The notes under the pieces were generated by a model. It worked only from the letters and a program-made list of their open reading frames with translations. It did no database searches and had not been told where the DNA came from. From an uncultured Lachnospiraceae bacterium (lineage in GTDB: Bacteria > Bacillota > Clostridia > Lachnospirales > Lachnospiraceae), in assembly GCA_910585765.1 (NCBI GenBank), contig CAJUES010000001.1, positions 1 to 64,000 of the forward strand: a DNA stretch of 64,000 nucleotides, given 5' to 3'. Positions within the stretch are counted from its first letter, which is position 1. Each line of letters starts with the position of its first letter. Both the position numbers and the translations under genes were made by a program. This document shows, in pieces, positions 37,575 to 45,784 of the stretch.

Positions 37575-38315
37575 TTAATCAAACAATATTTTGTCGACTG
37601 TCACAAATTCATAGCCCTGCAGCATCAGCTCGTCGACGATCATGAGGGCGGCTTCCACAGATGTGTCGTAATAGTCGTGCATTAGTATGATGTCGTTTTC
37701 GGACACTTTGCTGATGACAGCTTTTGCCACGCGGTTTGCGTTGGCGGTGCGCCAGTCGAGCGGATCGACATTCCAGAGCACGGGAAACATATTCAGATCG
37801 GTCTCGAGCTGTTTATCCCAGGAGCCGTAGGGCGGGCGTACATACTGGATCTCCTCCCCGGTGATCTCATACAGGATCTCGTTGGTCTGGATCAGTTCGT
37901 TCTTGAACTGATCGCGGTTTGACGCAGTCAGCTGGATATGGCTGTAAGTGTGGTTTCCGATGAGATGCCCCTCGTCGTGCATTCTCCTGATGATGTCGGG
38001 GTGGAGCTCCGCGTGTTCCCCCGTGACGAAGAAGGTGGCGTGTACACCGCGCTCTTTCAGACCGTCGAGCAGCTGCTCTGTATAGACAGGGTGCGGTCCG
38101 TCGTCAAAGGTGAGTGCGGTGCGCCGTATGTCAGCCGGTGCAAGGCCAGAGGGGACAGGATCGATGGACGAGACAGGCAGACCGGAGGGATGAAAATGTG
38201 AGGAAGCGATGGCAGGGATCGCCCGCTGGGTCAGAAAAGGTCTTGCGATGGCTGTCAAAGTCAGGCACACACAGATGACATACAATATATTGAAAATAGG
38301 ATCATAATGTTTCAT
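37575..38315 (-). CDS. Membrane-anchored polysaccharide deacetylase (CE4)
   Basis: 246 residues. An N-terminal signal-anchor helix (about 10-30) is followed by a NodB domain: TFDDGPHP (catalytic base and metal Asp), HTYSH (metal His pair), RPPYGSW, WNVDPLDW and a late ILMHDYY with the catalytic His. Such enzymes remove N- or O-acetyl groups from peptidoglycan or other glycans outside the membrane. The PdaA/PgdA-like class is likely, but the substrate is unknown. It stands alone, divergent from the 38473 gene. Confidence 0.88.
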   Translation of the reverse strand: MKHYDPIFNILYVICVCLTLTAIARPFLTQRAIPAIASSHFHPSGLPVSSIDPVPSGLAPADIRRTALTFDDGPHPVYTEQLLDGLKERGVHATFFVTGEHAELHPDIIRRMHDEGHLIGNHTYSHIQLTASNRDQFKNELIQTNEILYEITGEEIQYVRPPYGSWDKQLETDLNMFPVLWNVDPLDWRTANANRVAKAVISKVSENDIILMHDYYDTSVEAALMIVDELMLQGYEFVTVDKILFD

Positions 38316-38394
38316 ACACAAAACCGCCGCATCATGCTGTATTATTATTTATGATATGCGGCTGCTCAAAAAATCATGTTAGGCAAATGTTTGG

Positions 38395-38423
38395 TTGTGG
38401 GAAAAAATAAATAATGGTATAAT
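38395..38423 (+). promoter_or_regulatory. Promoter of the unknown/epimerase pair
   Basis: TTGTGG at 38395-38400, 17 bases, then TATAAT at 38418-38423 with an upstream TGg making it an extended -10 box. The start codon follows 50 bases later. Confidence 0.65.
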
Positions 38424-38472
38424 AGGATTATGAAAGCGTAAGACTGTTAAATGGAGAAAGGTATATGATAGT

Positions 38473-38958
38473 ATGGAAAAAAATATGAAGTGGCATACAT
38501 TTGAAGATCTGACTGCCAAATGTTACAAGACGCTGGACAACGGCGATGTCATGAATGAGTGCTGGTACAGCGCGTTTGACACGCTCCTTGAGATCATGGA
38601 GGAGGAGCGGGTAAAGAATCCCGACTTTTTCGGAGAGCTGGCAGACATCGACCAGAAGACAGAAAACAAATACAATGTGCAGGGCTGGGTGGACGATTAT
38701 TTTAAGAAGCTGAGTTCGCTGAATGATTACGACAGGATCTACAAGGACGGTCTGCGGCTGATCGACGCCTTCCAGTGGCAGAAGCAGTCGTCGGTGCAGA
38801 TCAGGATGCGCGTGGTCAACGCCATGGAACGCCTCGGAATGTACGAGGCGGCAAACAGGTACAGCGAGGAGTGGGTAGGGCAGGAGCCGGATGACATGAA
38901 TGCGCTGTTTGCCGCACTGATCTTTGGAAAACAGAAGAAAGGACAGAGTGAATCGTAA
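38473..38958 (+). CDS. Unknown protein coupled to epimerase
   Basis: 161 residues, mostly helical and acidic, with no recognised domain. NDYDRIYKDGLRLIDAFQWQ, then RMRVVNAMERLGMYEAANRYSEEW resembles a pair of TPR-like helical hairpins (weak). There is no signal peptide or membrane segment. Its stop overlaps the epimerase start as TAATG, so the two are translationally coupled and probably act in one process, perhaps surface glycan synthesis. Confidence 0.6.
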   Translation: MEKNMKWHTFEDLTAKCYKTLDNGDVMNECWYSAFDTLLEIMEEERVKNPDFFGELADIDQKTENKYNVQGWVDDYFKKLSSLNDYDRIYKDGLRLIDAFQWQKQSSVQIRMRVVNAMERLGMYEAANRYSEEWVGQEPDDMNALFAALIFGKQKKGQSES

Positions 38959-40031
38959 TGCTGGAACAAAATGTAAATTTGGAGGATAAGACAATACTCG
39001 TGACGGGCGCGGCAGGGTTTATCGGTGCAAACCTGATCCTGCAGCTTTTGAGGACAGTGGAGCGGGTGCGCATCGTGGGGATCGACAACATGAACGACTA
39101 CTACGACGTGTCCCTCAAGGAATTTCGACTGGGACAGATCAGGGAGCTGGCGGACGCTGTGTCGGGGGCGTTTGTCTTCGTGAAGGGAAGTATCGCCGAC
39201 AGGGATGTGGTTCGTGAGATCTTCGGACAGTACAGACCGCATGTGGTGGTCAATCTCGCGGCGCAGGCGGGTGTGCGCTACAGCATCGAGAACCCGGACG
39301 CCTATATCGAGTCCAATCTGATCGGATTCTACAACATACTGGAAGCATGCCGCCACAGTTACGACAACGGCGCAACCGGGGTGGAGCACCTGGTGTATGC
39401 AAGCTCCTCATCTGTATATGGGAGCAACAGGAAAATCCCCTACGCGACGGAGGACAAGGTTGACAACCCGGTATCCCTCTACGCGGCGACCAAGAAATCA
39501 GATGAGCTGCTGGCGCACGCCTACGCCAAGCTCTATGGGATCCCGTCGACCGGGCTGCGCTTTTTTACCGTGTACGGTCCTGCGGGGCGCCCGGACATGG
39601 CGTACTTTGGTTTTACGGACAAACTTGTCAAAAACGAGACGATCAAAATATTCAATTACGGGAACTGCCGGCGCGACTTCACGTACATCGATGACATAGT
39701 GACGGGCGTGCAGGCTGTCATGCGGTGCGCGCCGCTTCCGAACGGGGACGGGGTGAAGTACAGGATCTACAATATCGGAAACAATCAGCCTGAGAATCTG
39801 CTTGATTTCGTGGAGATCCTGCAGGATGAGCTAAAGCGCGCGCAGATCCTGCCGGCTGATTACGACTTTGAGGCGCACAAGGAACTTGTCGGCATGCAGC
39901 CGGGAGACGTGGAGGTCACGTACGCGGACGTGAGTGAGCTCGAGCGCGATTTCGGATTTAAGCCGTCGACAGACTTGAGGGCAGGACTGCGGTGTTTTGC
40001 GCAGTGGTACAAAGCGTTCTATCTGTCCTGA
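38958..40031 (+). CDS. Nucleotide-sugar epimerase (UDP-glucuronate 4-epimerase-like)
   Basis: 357 residues, extended short-chain dehydrogenase. NAD-binding VTGAAGFIGANL near 15, then catalytic YAATKKSDE (Tyr and Lys of YxxxK) preceded by the Ser-rich YASSSSVYG. The style (GVRYSIENPDAYIESNLIGFYNILE) matches capsular UDP-glucuronate/galacturonate 4-epimerases. It would supply a sugar nucleotide for surface polysaccharide. It is coupled to the unknown 161-residue protein and lies 57 bases before the KdgK-like gene. Confidence 0.85.
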   Translation: MLEQNVNLEDKTILVTGAAGFIGANLILQLLRTVERVRIVGIDNMNDYYDVSLKEFRLGQIRELADAVSGAFVFVKGSIADRDVVREIFGQYRPHVVVNLAAQAGVRYSIENPDAYIESNLIGFYNILEACRHSYDNGATGVEHLVYASSSSVYGSNRKIPYATEDKVDNPVSLYAATKKSDELLAHAYAKLYGIPSTGLRFFTVYGPAGRPDMAYFGFTDKLVKNETIKIFNYGNCRRDFTYIDDIVTGVQAVMRCAPLPNGDGVKYRIYNIGNNQPENLLDFVEILQDELKRAQILPADYDFEAHKELVGMQPGDVEVTYADVSELERDFGFKPSTDLRAGLRCFAQWYKAFYLS

Positions 40032-40088
40032 GCGATCAAAAGATATAACCATTCACCTGCAAGGAGTTAAGAACAAGGAGATGAAAAC

Positions 40089-41135
40089 ATGGGTACAAAC
40101 AAGGAAAATTTCAGGAGAAGAGGGTTTGATCTGCTGGCACTTGGAGAGATATTACTCCGCCTGTCACCGCCGGTAAACGAGCGGCTTACCAGAGGCGACG
40201 CGTTTCAGAAACAGGCTGGGGGCGCAGAGCTCAACGTCGTCTCCGGCGCATCACTTCTGGGGCTGAGGACAGGTATCATCTCGAGGGTTCCCGCCAGTGA
40301 TCTCGGCAGATACATCCAGAACAGGGTGCGCTTCTGCGGGGTCAGCGACGACTATCTGGTGTACGACAAGTCCAGGGATGCGAGACTTGGCATCTACTAT
40401 TACGAGTATGGCGCGCATCCCAGAAAGCCGAATGTTGTCTACGACAGAAAAAACACAGCGTTCACCGAGATATCGATCGATGATTTCCCGGAGGAGATGT
40501 TCACGTCGGCGCGCTGTTTCCACACGACGGGCATCACGCTTGCACTCGGACAGAAGACAAGGGAAACTGCGATCGAGATGATCAGGCGTTTTAAGGAAAA
40601 CGGAACGCTCATCTCGTTTGACGTGAATTTCAGGGGAAATCTGTGGACTGGCGAGGAGGCGAGAGCGTGCATCGAGCAGATCCTTCCGTACGTGGACGTG
40701 TTCTTCTGCTCCGAGGACACGGCAAGGCTGACTTTCAAGAAGGAAGGCACGGTGCAGGAGATGATGCGCAGCTTCACGAAAGACTACAATATCAGTGTGG
40801 TGGCGTCGACACAGCGCGTTGTGCATTCGCCAAAGACCCACTCTTTCGGATCCTGCATCTACGACGCGATCAATGACCGCTATGTGCAGGAGCCTGCATA
40901 TGAAAATATCGACGTGGTGGACCGGATCGGAAGCGGGGACGCGTATATATCGGGAGCGCTGTACGGTCTGCTCGCGCACAACATGGACTGCACCAGGGCG
41001 ATGGAGTACGGCAATGCGACAGCGGCAGTCAAGAACACGATACCGGGCGACCTGCCCTCGTCGGACTTAAGAGAGATCGACAGTATCATCACGAATCACC
41101 ACGCCACCGGGCCGCAGCTTGAGATGAACCGGTGA
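40089..41135 (+). CDS. kdgK: PfkB-family sugar kinase, probable KDG kinase
   Basis: 348 residues of ribokinase fold. The N-terminal FDLLALGEILLRLSPP and GGAELNVVSGASLLGL form the sugar site; FDVNFRGNLW follows; the C-terminal anion-hole and catalytic box is DRIGSGDAYISGALYG, with Ser in place of the more common Ala and the catalytic Asp kept. 2-keto-3-deoxygluconate kinases show this style, and the product would feed uronate breakdown together with the fructuronate-reductase-like enzyme at 17 kb. The exact substrate is inferred. It is followed by a terminator and copy B of the dispersed element. Confidence 0.75.
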   Translation: MGTNKENFRRRGFDLLALGEILLRLSPPVNERLTRGDAFQKQAGGAELNVVSGASLLGLRTGIISRVPASDLGRYIQNRVRFCGVSDDYLVYDKSRDARLGIYYYEYGAHPRKPNVVYDRKNTAFTEISIDDFPEEMFTSARCFHTTGITLALGQKTRETAIEMIRRFKENGTLISFDVNFRGNLWTGEEARACIEQILPYVDVFFCSEDTARLTFKKEGTVQEMMRSFTKDYNISVVASTQRVVHSPKTHSFGSCIYDAINDRYVQEPAYENIDVVDRIGSGDAYISGALYGLLAHNMDCTRAMEYGNATAAVKNTIPGDLPSSDLREIDSIITNHHATGPQLEMNR

Positions 41136-41165
41136 TCGGGACAGAACGAAAATGCTATGTGGTAG

Positions 41166-41199
41166 AAAAAACAGCAGACGAAAAAATCTGCTGTTTTTT
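41166..41199 (+). terminator. Bidirectional-looking terminator after kdgK
   Basis: ACAGCAGA, loop CGAAAAAA, TCTGCTGT, then TTTTTT, with an A run on the left arm. The same sequence is repeated exactly at 45555-45588 after the RiPP island. Confidence 0.85.
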
Positions 41200-41291
41200 A
41201 TGCGCACGGGCACCCCGAGGAAGCATGTCAGCAAAGGCTGACGGGTGCCCCGGCGCGAGAGTAGTGGAAGATGGTTCTTCCCTGCTCGATT
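41200..41291 (+). repeat. Dispersed hairpin element, copy B (left flank of RiPP island)
   Basis: ATGCGCACGGGCACCCCG, then GTCAGC-AAAG-GCTGAC inside GGGCACCC/GGGTGCCC, then a second hairpin GAGTAG-T-GGAAGA/TCTTCC-CTGCTC, ending GATT. With the terminator before it, 84 bases (41167-41250) are identical to 45556-45639. Confidence 0.85.
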
Positions 41292-41309
41292 GGATCAACC
41301 TGTTTCGAT

Positions 41310-41334
41310 GACTCAAATGATCCGACTCAAATGA
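41310..41334 (+). repeat. Tandem GACTCAAATGA operator-like repeat
   Basis: GACTCAAATGA at 41310-41320 and 41324-41334, a 14-bp period, ending 14 bases before the -35 box of the RiPP promoter. The position suits an activator or quorum-type response regulator; this is inference. Confidence 0.5.
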
Positions 41335-41348
41335 CTAAAAAATGAAAA

Positions 41349-41377
41349 TTGACAAGTTTTGTGTATGGGTGTATATT
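41349..41377 (+). promoter_or_regulatory. Sigma-A promoter of the RiPP cluster
   Basis: TTGACA at 41349-41354, 17 bases, TATATT at 41372-41377. The first start codon is 79 bases further on, at 41456. Confidence 0.75.
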
Positions 41378-41455
41378 GTTATTAGAATGGAAAATCTAAT
41401 ACAATTTAATAACAACGAGAAGGATTTCGTTTAGAAAAAGGGGTACTGTCATTTT

Positions 41456-42775
41456 ATGAAAGAATCCTATTACAATTTTTTGTATGAATTCGAACCGGAA
41501 GAAAACAGTGTACTGATCTATAATTCGAGAACAAATGCACTTGCGGTCATGGAGGCGGAACATACTCAAATGTTCAATGCGTTTGTTCATGACAAAAGTG
41601 AAATCACGGATGAAGCATTTCTAAAGTCGTTGGTGGATGAAGGATTTGTTGTAGAGGATGATGTCAATGAATTATCGATCATAAAGTATCAGCTGCTCAG
41701 CAGTCGATTCAACACGAAGGTCTTAGCACTTACCATTGCCGTAACATCAGACTGCAATTTCCGCTGTATCTATTGTTATGAGAAGAGCAATATGAAGGCA
41801 GGATCAAAAATGACGGACGAGACAAAAGAAAATTTACTAAAATTTGTTGAGGAACAGCTGGATACGATCGAACAGCTCTCGATAAACTGGTATGGCGGCG
41901 AACCGTTGCTGGTCATGGATAGTATTGAAGATATGTCAAATAGATTGATAAGGTTGTGTGAAGAAAAGGGCGTAACCTATACTGCCGGAATTGTAACAAA
42001 CGGTTATTTATTCAGTATAGAAACAGCAAAGAGACTAGCTGCCTGCAAAGTGACGAATATGCAGATTACAATAGACGGACCTGAAGAGATACATAATATA
42101 AGGAGACCATTGGCAGGAGGACAGGGTACGTTCAAGAAGATACTGGAAAATGTAAAGGATTGCAAGGGACTCATTGATCATATTTGCATTCGGATCAATA
42201 CAGATCAAGAAAATGTGAATGAGACAAATAAACTGATCAGGGACATCAAGGAGATGGGGGTTGACAGCGAAAGTGTTTCCTTTTATCTGGGACTTGTGGA
42301 ATCACATAATGGCTGTTATCTGGATGAAAAGTGTTTGACAGCCGAAGCGTTCTCCCATAAGCATCTTGAGTTTATGAAAGAGAATGGGATTCATTTGATG
42401 AATGCGTACCCTGAACTGGTTGCCAATTTTTGTGGTGCAGACTTAAGGAATTCATTTGTCGTTGATCCGGCTGGTCTGTTGTACAAATGTTGGAATGATG
42501 TCGGTATTGCAGAGAGAGCAGTCGGATCGATAGCGCCACAGGATGCGGAGGACACCAGGCGATATAATGATTCGCTTTACTATGATTATATGCTATACGA
42601 TGCAACGGAGGATGCGGAATGCAGAGACTGCAAGTTTCTGCCCATCTGCATGGGTGGATGCCCCTTCAAGAGAAGAGAAAACGGAAATAGATGCGTAGAC
42701 AAGAAGTATATCATGGAGGAATATCTGAAAGAATGCGCCACAGCATTGATGGGCACGGAGTCGCAATTCCCATAA
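41456..42775 (+). CDS. Radical SAM/SPASM peptide maturase
   Basis: 439 residues. The radical SAM cluster is Cys100, Cys104, Cys107 (CNFRCIYC) followed by WYGGEPLL. The C-terminal SPASM domain binds further Fe-S clusters through Cys326, Cys345 (G-x4-C), Cys389, Cys392, Cys398, Cys402 and Cys413. Residues 1-85 look like the small recognition domain that grips a leader peptide. Enzymes of this build install thioether or C-C crosslinks in ribosomal peptides. Upstream of an ABC exporter and a Cys-rich 56-residue peptide, a sactipeptide or ranthipeptide maturase is likely. The ribosome site (AAAAGGGG) is rather far from the ATG. Base composition is AT-richer than the surrounding genes. Confidence 0.88.
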   Translation: MKESYYNFLYEFEPEENSVLIYNSRTNALAVMEAEHTQMFNAFVHDKSEITDEAFLKSLVDEGFVVEDDVNELSIIKYQLLSSRFNTKVLALTIAVTSDCNFRCIYCYEKSNMKAGSKMTDETKENLLKFVEEQLDTIEQLSINWYGGEPLLVMDSIEDMSNRLIRLCEEKGVTYTAGIVTNGYLFSIETAKRLAACKVTNMQITIDGPEEIHNIRRPLAGGQGTFKKILENVKDCKGLIDHICIRINTDQENVNETNKLIRDIKEMGVDSESVSFYLGLVESHNGCYLDEKCLTAEAFSHKHLEFMKENGIHLMNAYPELVANFCGADLRNSFVVDPAGLLYKCWNDVGIAERAVGSIAPQDAEDTRRYNDSLYYDYMLYDATEDAECRDCKFLPICMGGCPFKRRENGNRCVDKKYIMEEYLKECATALMGTESQFP

Positions 42776-42824
42776 AAGTTATTTTTCAATCCCTCTCCAT
42801 GGCAGTCGATGAGAGGAACGTGTA

Positions 42825-44456
42825 ATGGACAGGCATTTTATTCGTCGCTGTTTTGCGAAAAACGGATTCAAGGTTACAGTTTATGCGATTCTTGGTCTTG
42901 CCGTATGGTTTATCGCATTCATAGTACACTATATAACAGGGAGATATATCGATCGCCTGATTTACAGCAGCTCAAAAGATACGATCTATTTCTTTACCGG
43001 GATCGTGTTGGCAGTAAATGTTTTCAGCATAGCGGGCAGTTATTTCCAGAATCTGATCGGCGCGAAACTGCATACGAAAATGGCTTTTGAGATCAGCTGT
43101 GAAGTATATGAATCGTTGAAAAGAGTCCCATTATCTTACTACAAAGATGTTGATCCGGTATATTTGGTCAGCAAAATAAATGATGATTCGAATGTGATAG
43201 TAGAGTTCATTTTATCCAATATGATCTCTATACTATCTGAATCGCTGACATTTGTTTTAGGTACATATATCGTCTACAGGATCAGTCCTCTTTTCAGTAT
43301 GGTAGTGGTCTGTGTTGTTCCAGTATATATATTTGTCTATCTGAAATTTAAAAATCGGGTTTATGATTCAAGCTACGCTTTCAAAGAATCACAAAATAAG
43401 TACTTTTCAGCGATGACGGAGCAATTTTTGCAAATCAAGTATTTAAAAACACATGGTTTGTCTGACTTTTTCTCTCAGAGGCTTAAAAGATCATTTAAAC
43501 TATTGTTTGATGAAATGATCAAAAATTTTAAGGCGACATATATTTTAAATAATTTTAATATGATCATCACACTGATGATCAACATTTTTATCATCTTTTA
43601 TGCCGGATCGCAGATCATTGAGGGGAACATGACCATAGGCAGTTTCACGATAATCAGTACCTATTTTTCCAATATCGTTGCTGCCATAACCTTTTTTATG
43701 GCTTTGGGGAGCGCGTATCAGGAAATGAACGCCTCCAGAAACAGATTGATGGAACTGGTCGATATCGAGACAGAGCATAATGGATCCGTGGATCTAAAAG
43801 AAATAAATCAAATTGTCATGAGATCCGTGACATTTGCATATGATAGTGGGTTACCGTTATTTAAAAATTTATCGATCCAGTTAGACAAAGGAAAGATTTA
43901 TGGTATTAAGGGCAGCAATGGAACAGGTAAATCCACGTTTGTCAATGTACTGATTGGATTATATCAAGATGATTATACAGGTGACATTTTCTATGACAAT
44001 ATCAATATCCATGAGTTGGATATGTACCGCATCAGAAAAAACAAAATCGCGATCTCGGATCAGGAGCCACAATTATTAAATTCCTCTATCATCGGGAACC
44101 TGATCTTGGACCGTCCCGATATAGAGGATGCGGATGTTGATCACTGGTGTAAACGGTTTGGGATTTGCAGCAAGATTGTCTCATTGGATCATTCCTCCCA
44201 GGCAGATACTGCGGAAATGTCATTGAATCTGTCGGGAGGAGAAAAACAGAAAATCTCGTTGATCAGGGCTTTTTTGAAGAATGCGCCTCTGGTCATTTTA
44301 GACGAGCCGACATCAGCCTTGGATATACAGAGCGCAAATACTTTGACAGATGTTCTTGAACAGATTAAAAAAGACAAAATAATCATTGTCGTCACACATG
44401 ATGAAAAACTATTGCGTTGTACTGATTGTGTTATCGATATAGATTCCTATAAATGA
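42825..44456 (+). CDS. ABC exporter (membrane-ATPase fusion) for peptide
   Basis: 543 residues. Six membrane helices in the first 310 residues, then the ATPase domain: Walker A GSNGTGKST, signature LSGGEKQK, Walker B LVILDEPTSALD and switch VTHDE. There is no N-terminal C39 peptidase, so leader removal would need another protease or may not occur. It lies 49 bases after the maturase gene and 16 bases before the precursor-like peptide, so export of the modified peptide, or self-protection by pumping, is the likely role. Confidence 0.88.
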   Translation: MDRHFIRRCFAKNGFKVTVYAILGLAVWFIAFIVHYITGRYIDRLIYSSSKDTIYFFTGIVLAVNVFSIAGSYFQNLIGAKLHTKMAFEISCEVYESLKRVPLSYYKDVDPVYLVSKINDDSNVIVEFILSNMISILSESLTFVLGTYIVYRISPLFSMVVVCVVPVYIFVYLKFKNRVYDSSYAFKESQNKYFSAMTEQFLQIKYLKTHGLSDFFSQRLKRSFKLLFDEMIKNFKATYILNNFNMIITLMINIFIIFYAGSQIIEGNMTIGSFTIISTYFSNIVAAITFFMALGSAYQEMNASRNRLMELVDIETEHNGSVDLKEINQIVMRSVTFAYDSGLPLFKNLSIQLDKGKIYGIKGSNGTGKSTFVNVLIGLYQDDYTGDIFYDNINIHELDMYRIRKNKIAISDQEPQLLNSSIIGNLILDRPDIEDADVDHWCKRFGICSKIVSLDHSSQADTAEMSLNLSGGEKQKISLIRAFLKNAPLVILDEPTSALDIQSANTLTDVLEQIKKDKIIIVVTHDEKLLRCTDCVIDIDSYK

Positions 44457-44472
44457 GAAAGGAGATGAGCCT

Positions 44473-44643
44473 ATGAAGGTACTGGTCAGTTCCCAGATTT
44501 TCAAATCAAAGAGAGCAGGTTGCGCGATCAATGTCTGTGGTTTGGATTGTACAAGACTTTGGAGGAAACCAAAGAAGGCAGAACACCCGGTGAATACCTG
44601 TGGTTCCGTATGTACAAGACTAGCCTGTGTTATCAACTTGTAG
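44473..44643 (+). CDS. Candidate RiPP precursor peptide, six Cys
   Basis: 56 residues beginning MKVLVSSQIFKSKRAG. Cysteines at 17, 22, 26, 43, 47 and 52 give C-x4-C-x3-C, 16 residues, C-x3-C-x4-C: a mirror-symmetric pattern. The block C-G-x-x-C-T-R-L occurs twice (22-29 and 43-50). The first 16 residues could act as leader. An AAAGGAG site sits eight bases before the ATG, ideal spacing, and the gene directly follows the exporter. Position, size, Cys content and the radical SAM gene upstream argue for a crosslinked peptide; the crosslink type is unknown and I do not recognise the peptide family. Confidence 0.7.
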   Translation: MKVLVSSQIFKSKRAGCAINVCGLDCTRLWRKPKKAEHPVNTCGSVCTRLACVINL

Positions 44644-44687
44644 CTTTCCGTGCATCTGATTTTGTCTGATTTTTGGTGGTGATAGAA

Positions 44688-44854
44688 ATGAGCGTATCAG
44701 AAGAAAGCCGGAGAAAACCGGAAGTTTGAATCTGCAATACAAATCTTTGTGCAGTAAATGTGATCTGTGTCGCAGTTGCATGTGGAATAAACATATCTGT
44801 GTGCGGGATGAATGCATGCGGAGTGAAAATATAGTCTGGAGGAGCACAGCGTGA
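44688..44854 (+). other. Second Cys-rich reading frame, start broken or coupled
   Basis: ATG 44688 gives only 13 residues (MSVSEESRRKPEV) before TGA 44727-44729. Overlapping that stop, TTG 44726 opens another frame to TGA 44854: 42 residues with Cys at 9, 12, 15, 18, 25 and 30 (core CSKCDLCRSC). Either the TTG is used by stop-start overlap, or one base was lost from a once continuous peptide gene of about 55 codons. It may be a second precursor or a small metal-binding protein. Confidence 0.4.
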
Positions 44855-45555
44855 GACAGTTAAAAAGAGTCTGTTTATTATGCTTATGTATTACATATAT
44901 GTTTACATGCACAGCCTGCGGATATGTAAGCAATGATAAAAATGAAAAGATCCATGATGATATACCGGCAGGCAACATAAAAAATGTCAAGATAAGCAGC
45001 AATGCCAGATCCATCGTTATAAAACAGGGGGTGACGGATCACTTTGAATTCTATAATGCCGATCTGGACGAGGGCAATCAATATGAAGTTGAAGTTGCTT
45101 ATGACGAGGACGGCAGTGACCTTGACATTCTTGTCACGATGGAAAATGCTGCGGCAGGAAACGACATTCTTGGCTCCGTCGTTGTTTTGATCCCCCAAAA
45201 AGAATTTGAATGTATAGAGGTTGACGGAGAATATAGACAGCTCTCTTTTTACACGTTAAATTCAGATGTAGTTATCCATGCAAATGACGCATCCGTGATC
45301 ATGAATCTGATGACAGACGAACTGGATCACAATATCACGCTGGCTGGCTCGGAATCGAGTTCATTTGGCAGGGTTATGGTTTATTTTGATCAAGTGCCGG
45401 AAAATGTCAGGATAGAATTGAACGATATCTCACAAAATGCAATAAATGATCCATCCGGTTTTCTCGCAGGGGATAAAGGCAAGTCTGGTGCGGGAGAGCC
45501 GGTCATAAGTATCGACAGTGCAGATCGGATCGATTTTTATGTAAAGGAAGAGTAG
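44851..45555 (+). CDS. Small lipoprotein, possible immunity or accessory protein
   Basis: 234 residues from GTG 44851 (GGAGG at 44838). The signal segment ends in CTAC near residue 23, a weak lipobox. The rest is beta-rich with repeated short strands (VKISSNARSIVIKQG, later DADSVVIHAN-like), reminiscent of DUF4097 adhesin-like beta-helix proteins. It is the last gene of the island and co-directional with the maturase, exporter and peptide. Cell-surface lipoproteins in such clusters are often immunity factors; here that is inference. Confidence 0.6.
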   Translation: MRQLKRVCLLCLCITYMFTCTACGYVSNDKNEKIHDDIPAGNIKNVKISSNARSIVIKQGVTDHFEFYNADLDEGNQYEVEVAYDEDGSDLDILVTMENAAAGNDILGSVVVLIPQKEFECIEVDGEYRQLSFYTLNSDVVIHANDASVIMNLMTDELDHNITLAGSESSSFGRVMVYFDQVPENVRIELNDISQNAINDPSGFLAGDKGKSGAGEPVISIDSADRIDFYVKEE

Positions 45556-45588
45556 AAAAACAGCAGACGAAAAAATCTGCTGTTTTTT
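45555..45588 (+). terminator. Terminator after the RiPP island
   Basis: ACAGCAGA, loop CGAAAAAA, TCTGCTGT and six T; identical to the terminator after kdgK at 41167-41199. Confidence 0.85.
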
Positions 45589-45720
45589 ATGCGCACGGGC
45601 ACCCCGAGGAAGCATGTCAGCAAAGGCTGACGGGTGCCCGGCGCGGCGAGTAGGGGAAAAGCCATTCCCCTGCTCGATTGTACACGGGCACCCCGTACAG
45701 AGGAACTAAGCCGTAAGGCG
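45589..45720 (+). repeat. Dispersed hairpin element, copy C plus partial long-form copy
   Basis: Copy C (45589-45679) carries the GGGCACCC/GGGTGCCC stem, inner GTCAGC/GCTGAC hairpin and a second stem GAGTAGGGGAA/TTCCCCTGCTC, ending GATT. Directly after it, 45683-45720 begins a long-form copy (ACGGGCACCCCGTACAGAGG, then AACTAAGCCG, resembling copy D) that stops early. Confidence 0.85.
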
Positions 45721-45784
45721 CTTTTGTGAAAAAATGCCAAAAATCAGATGCTATTTTCTCACACATGGATTGCGGTCGGGCATA

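Noticed and set aside
44688..44854. Programmed -1 frameshift joining the two small frames
   Set aside because: The overlap lacks a slippery heptamer; a TTG restart or a lost base explains it better.
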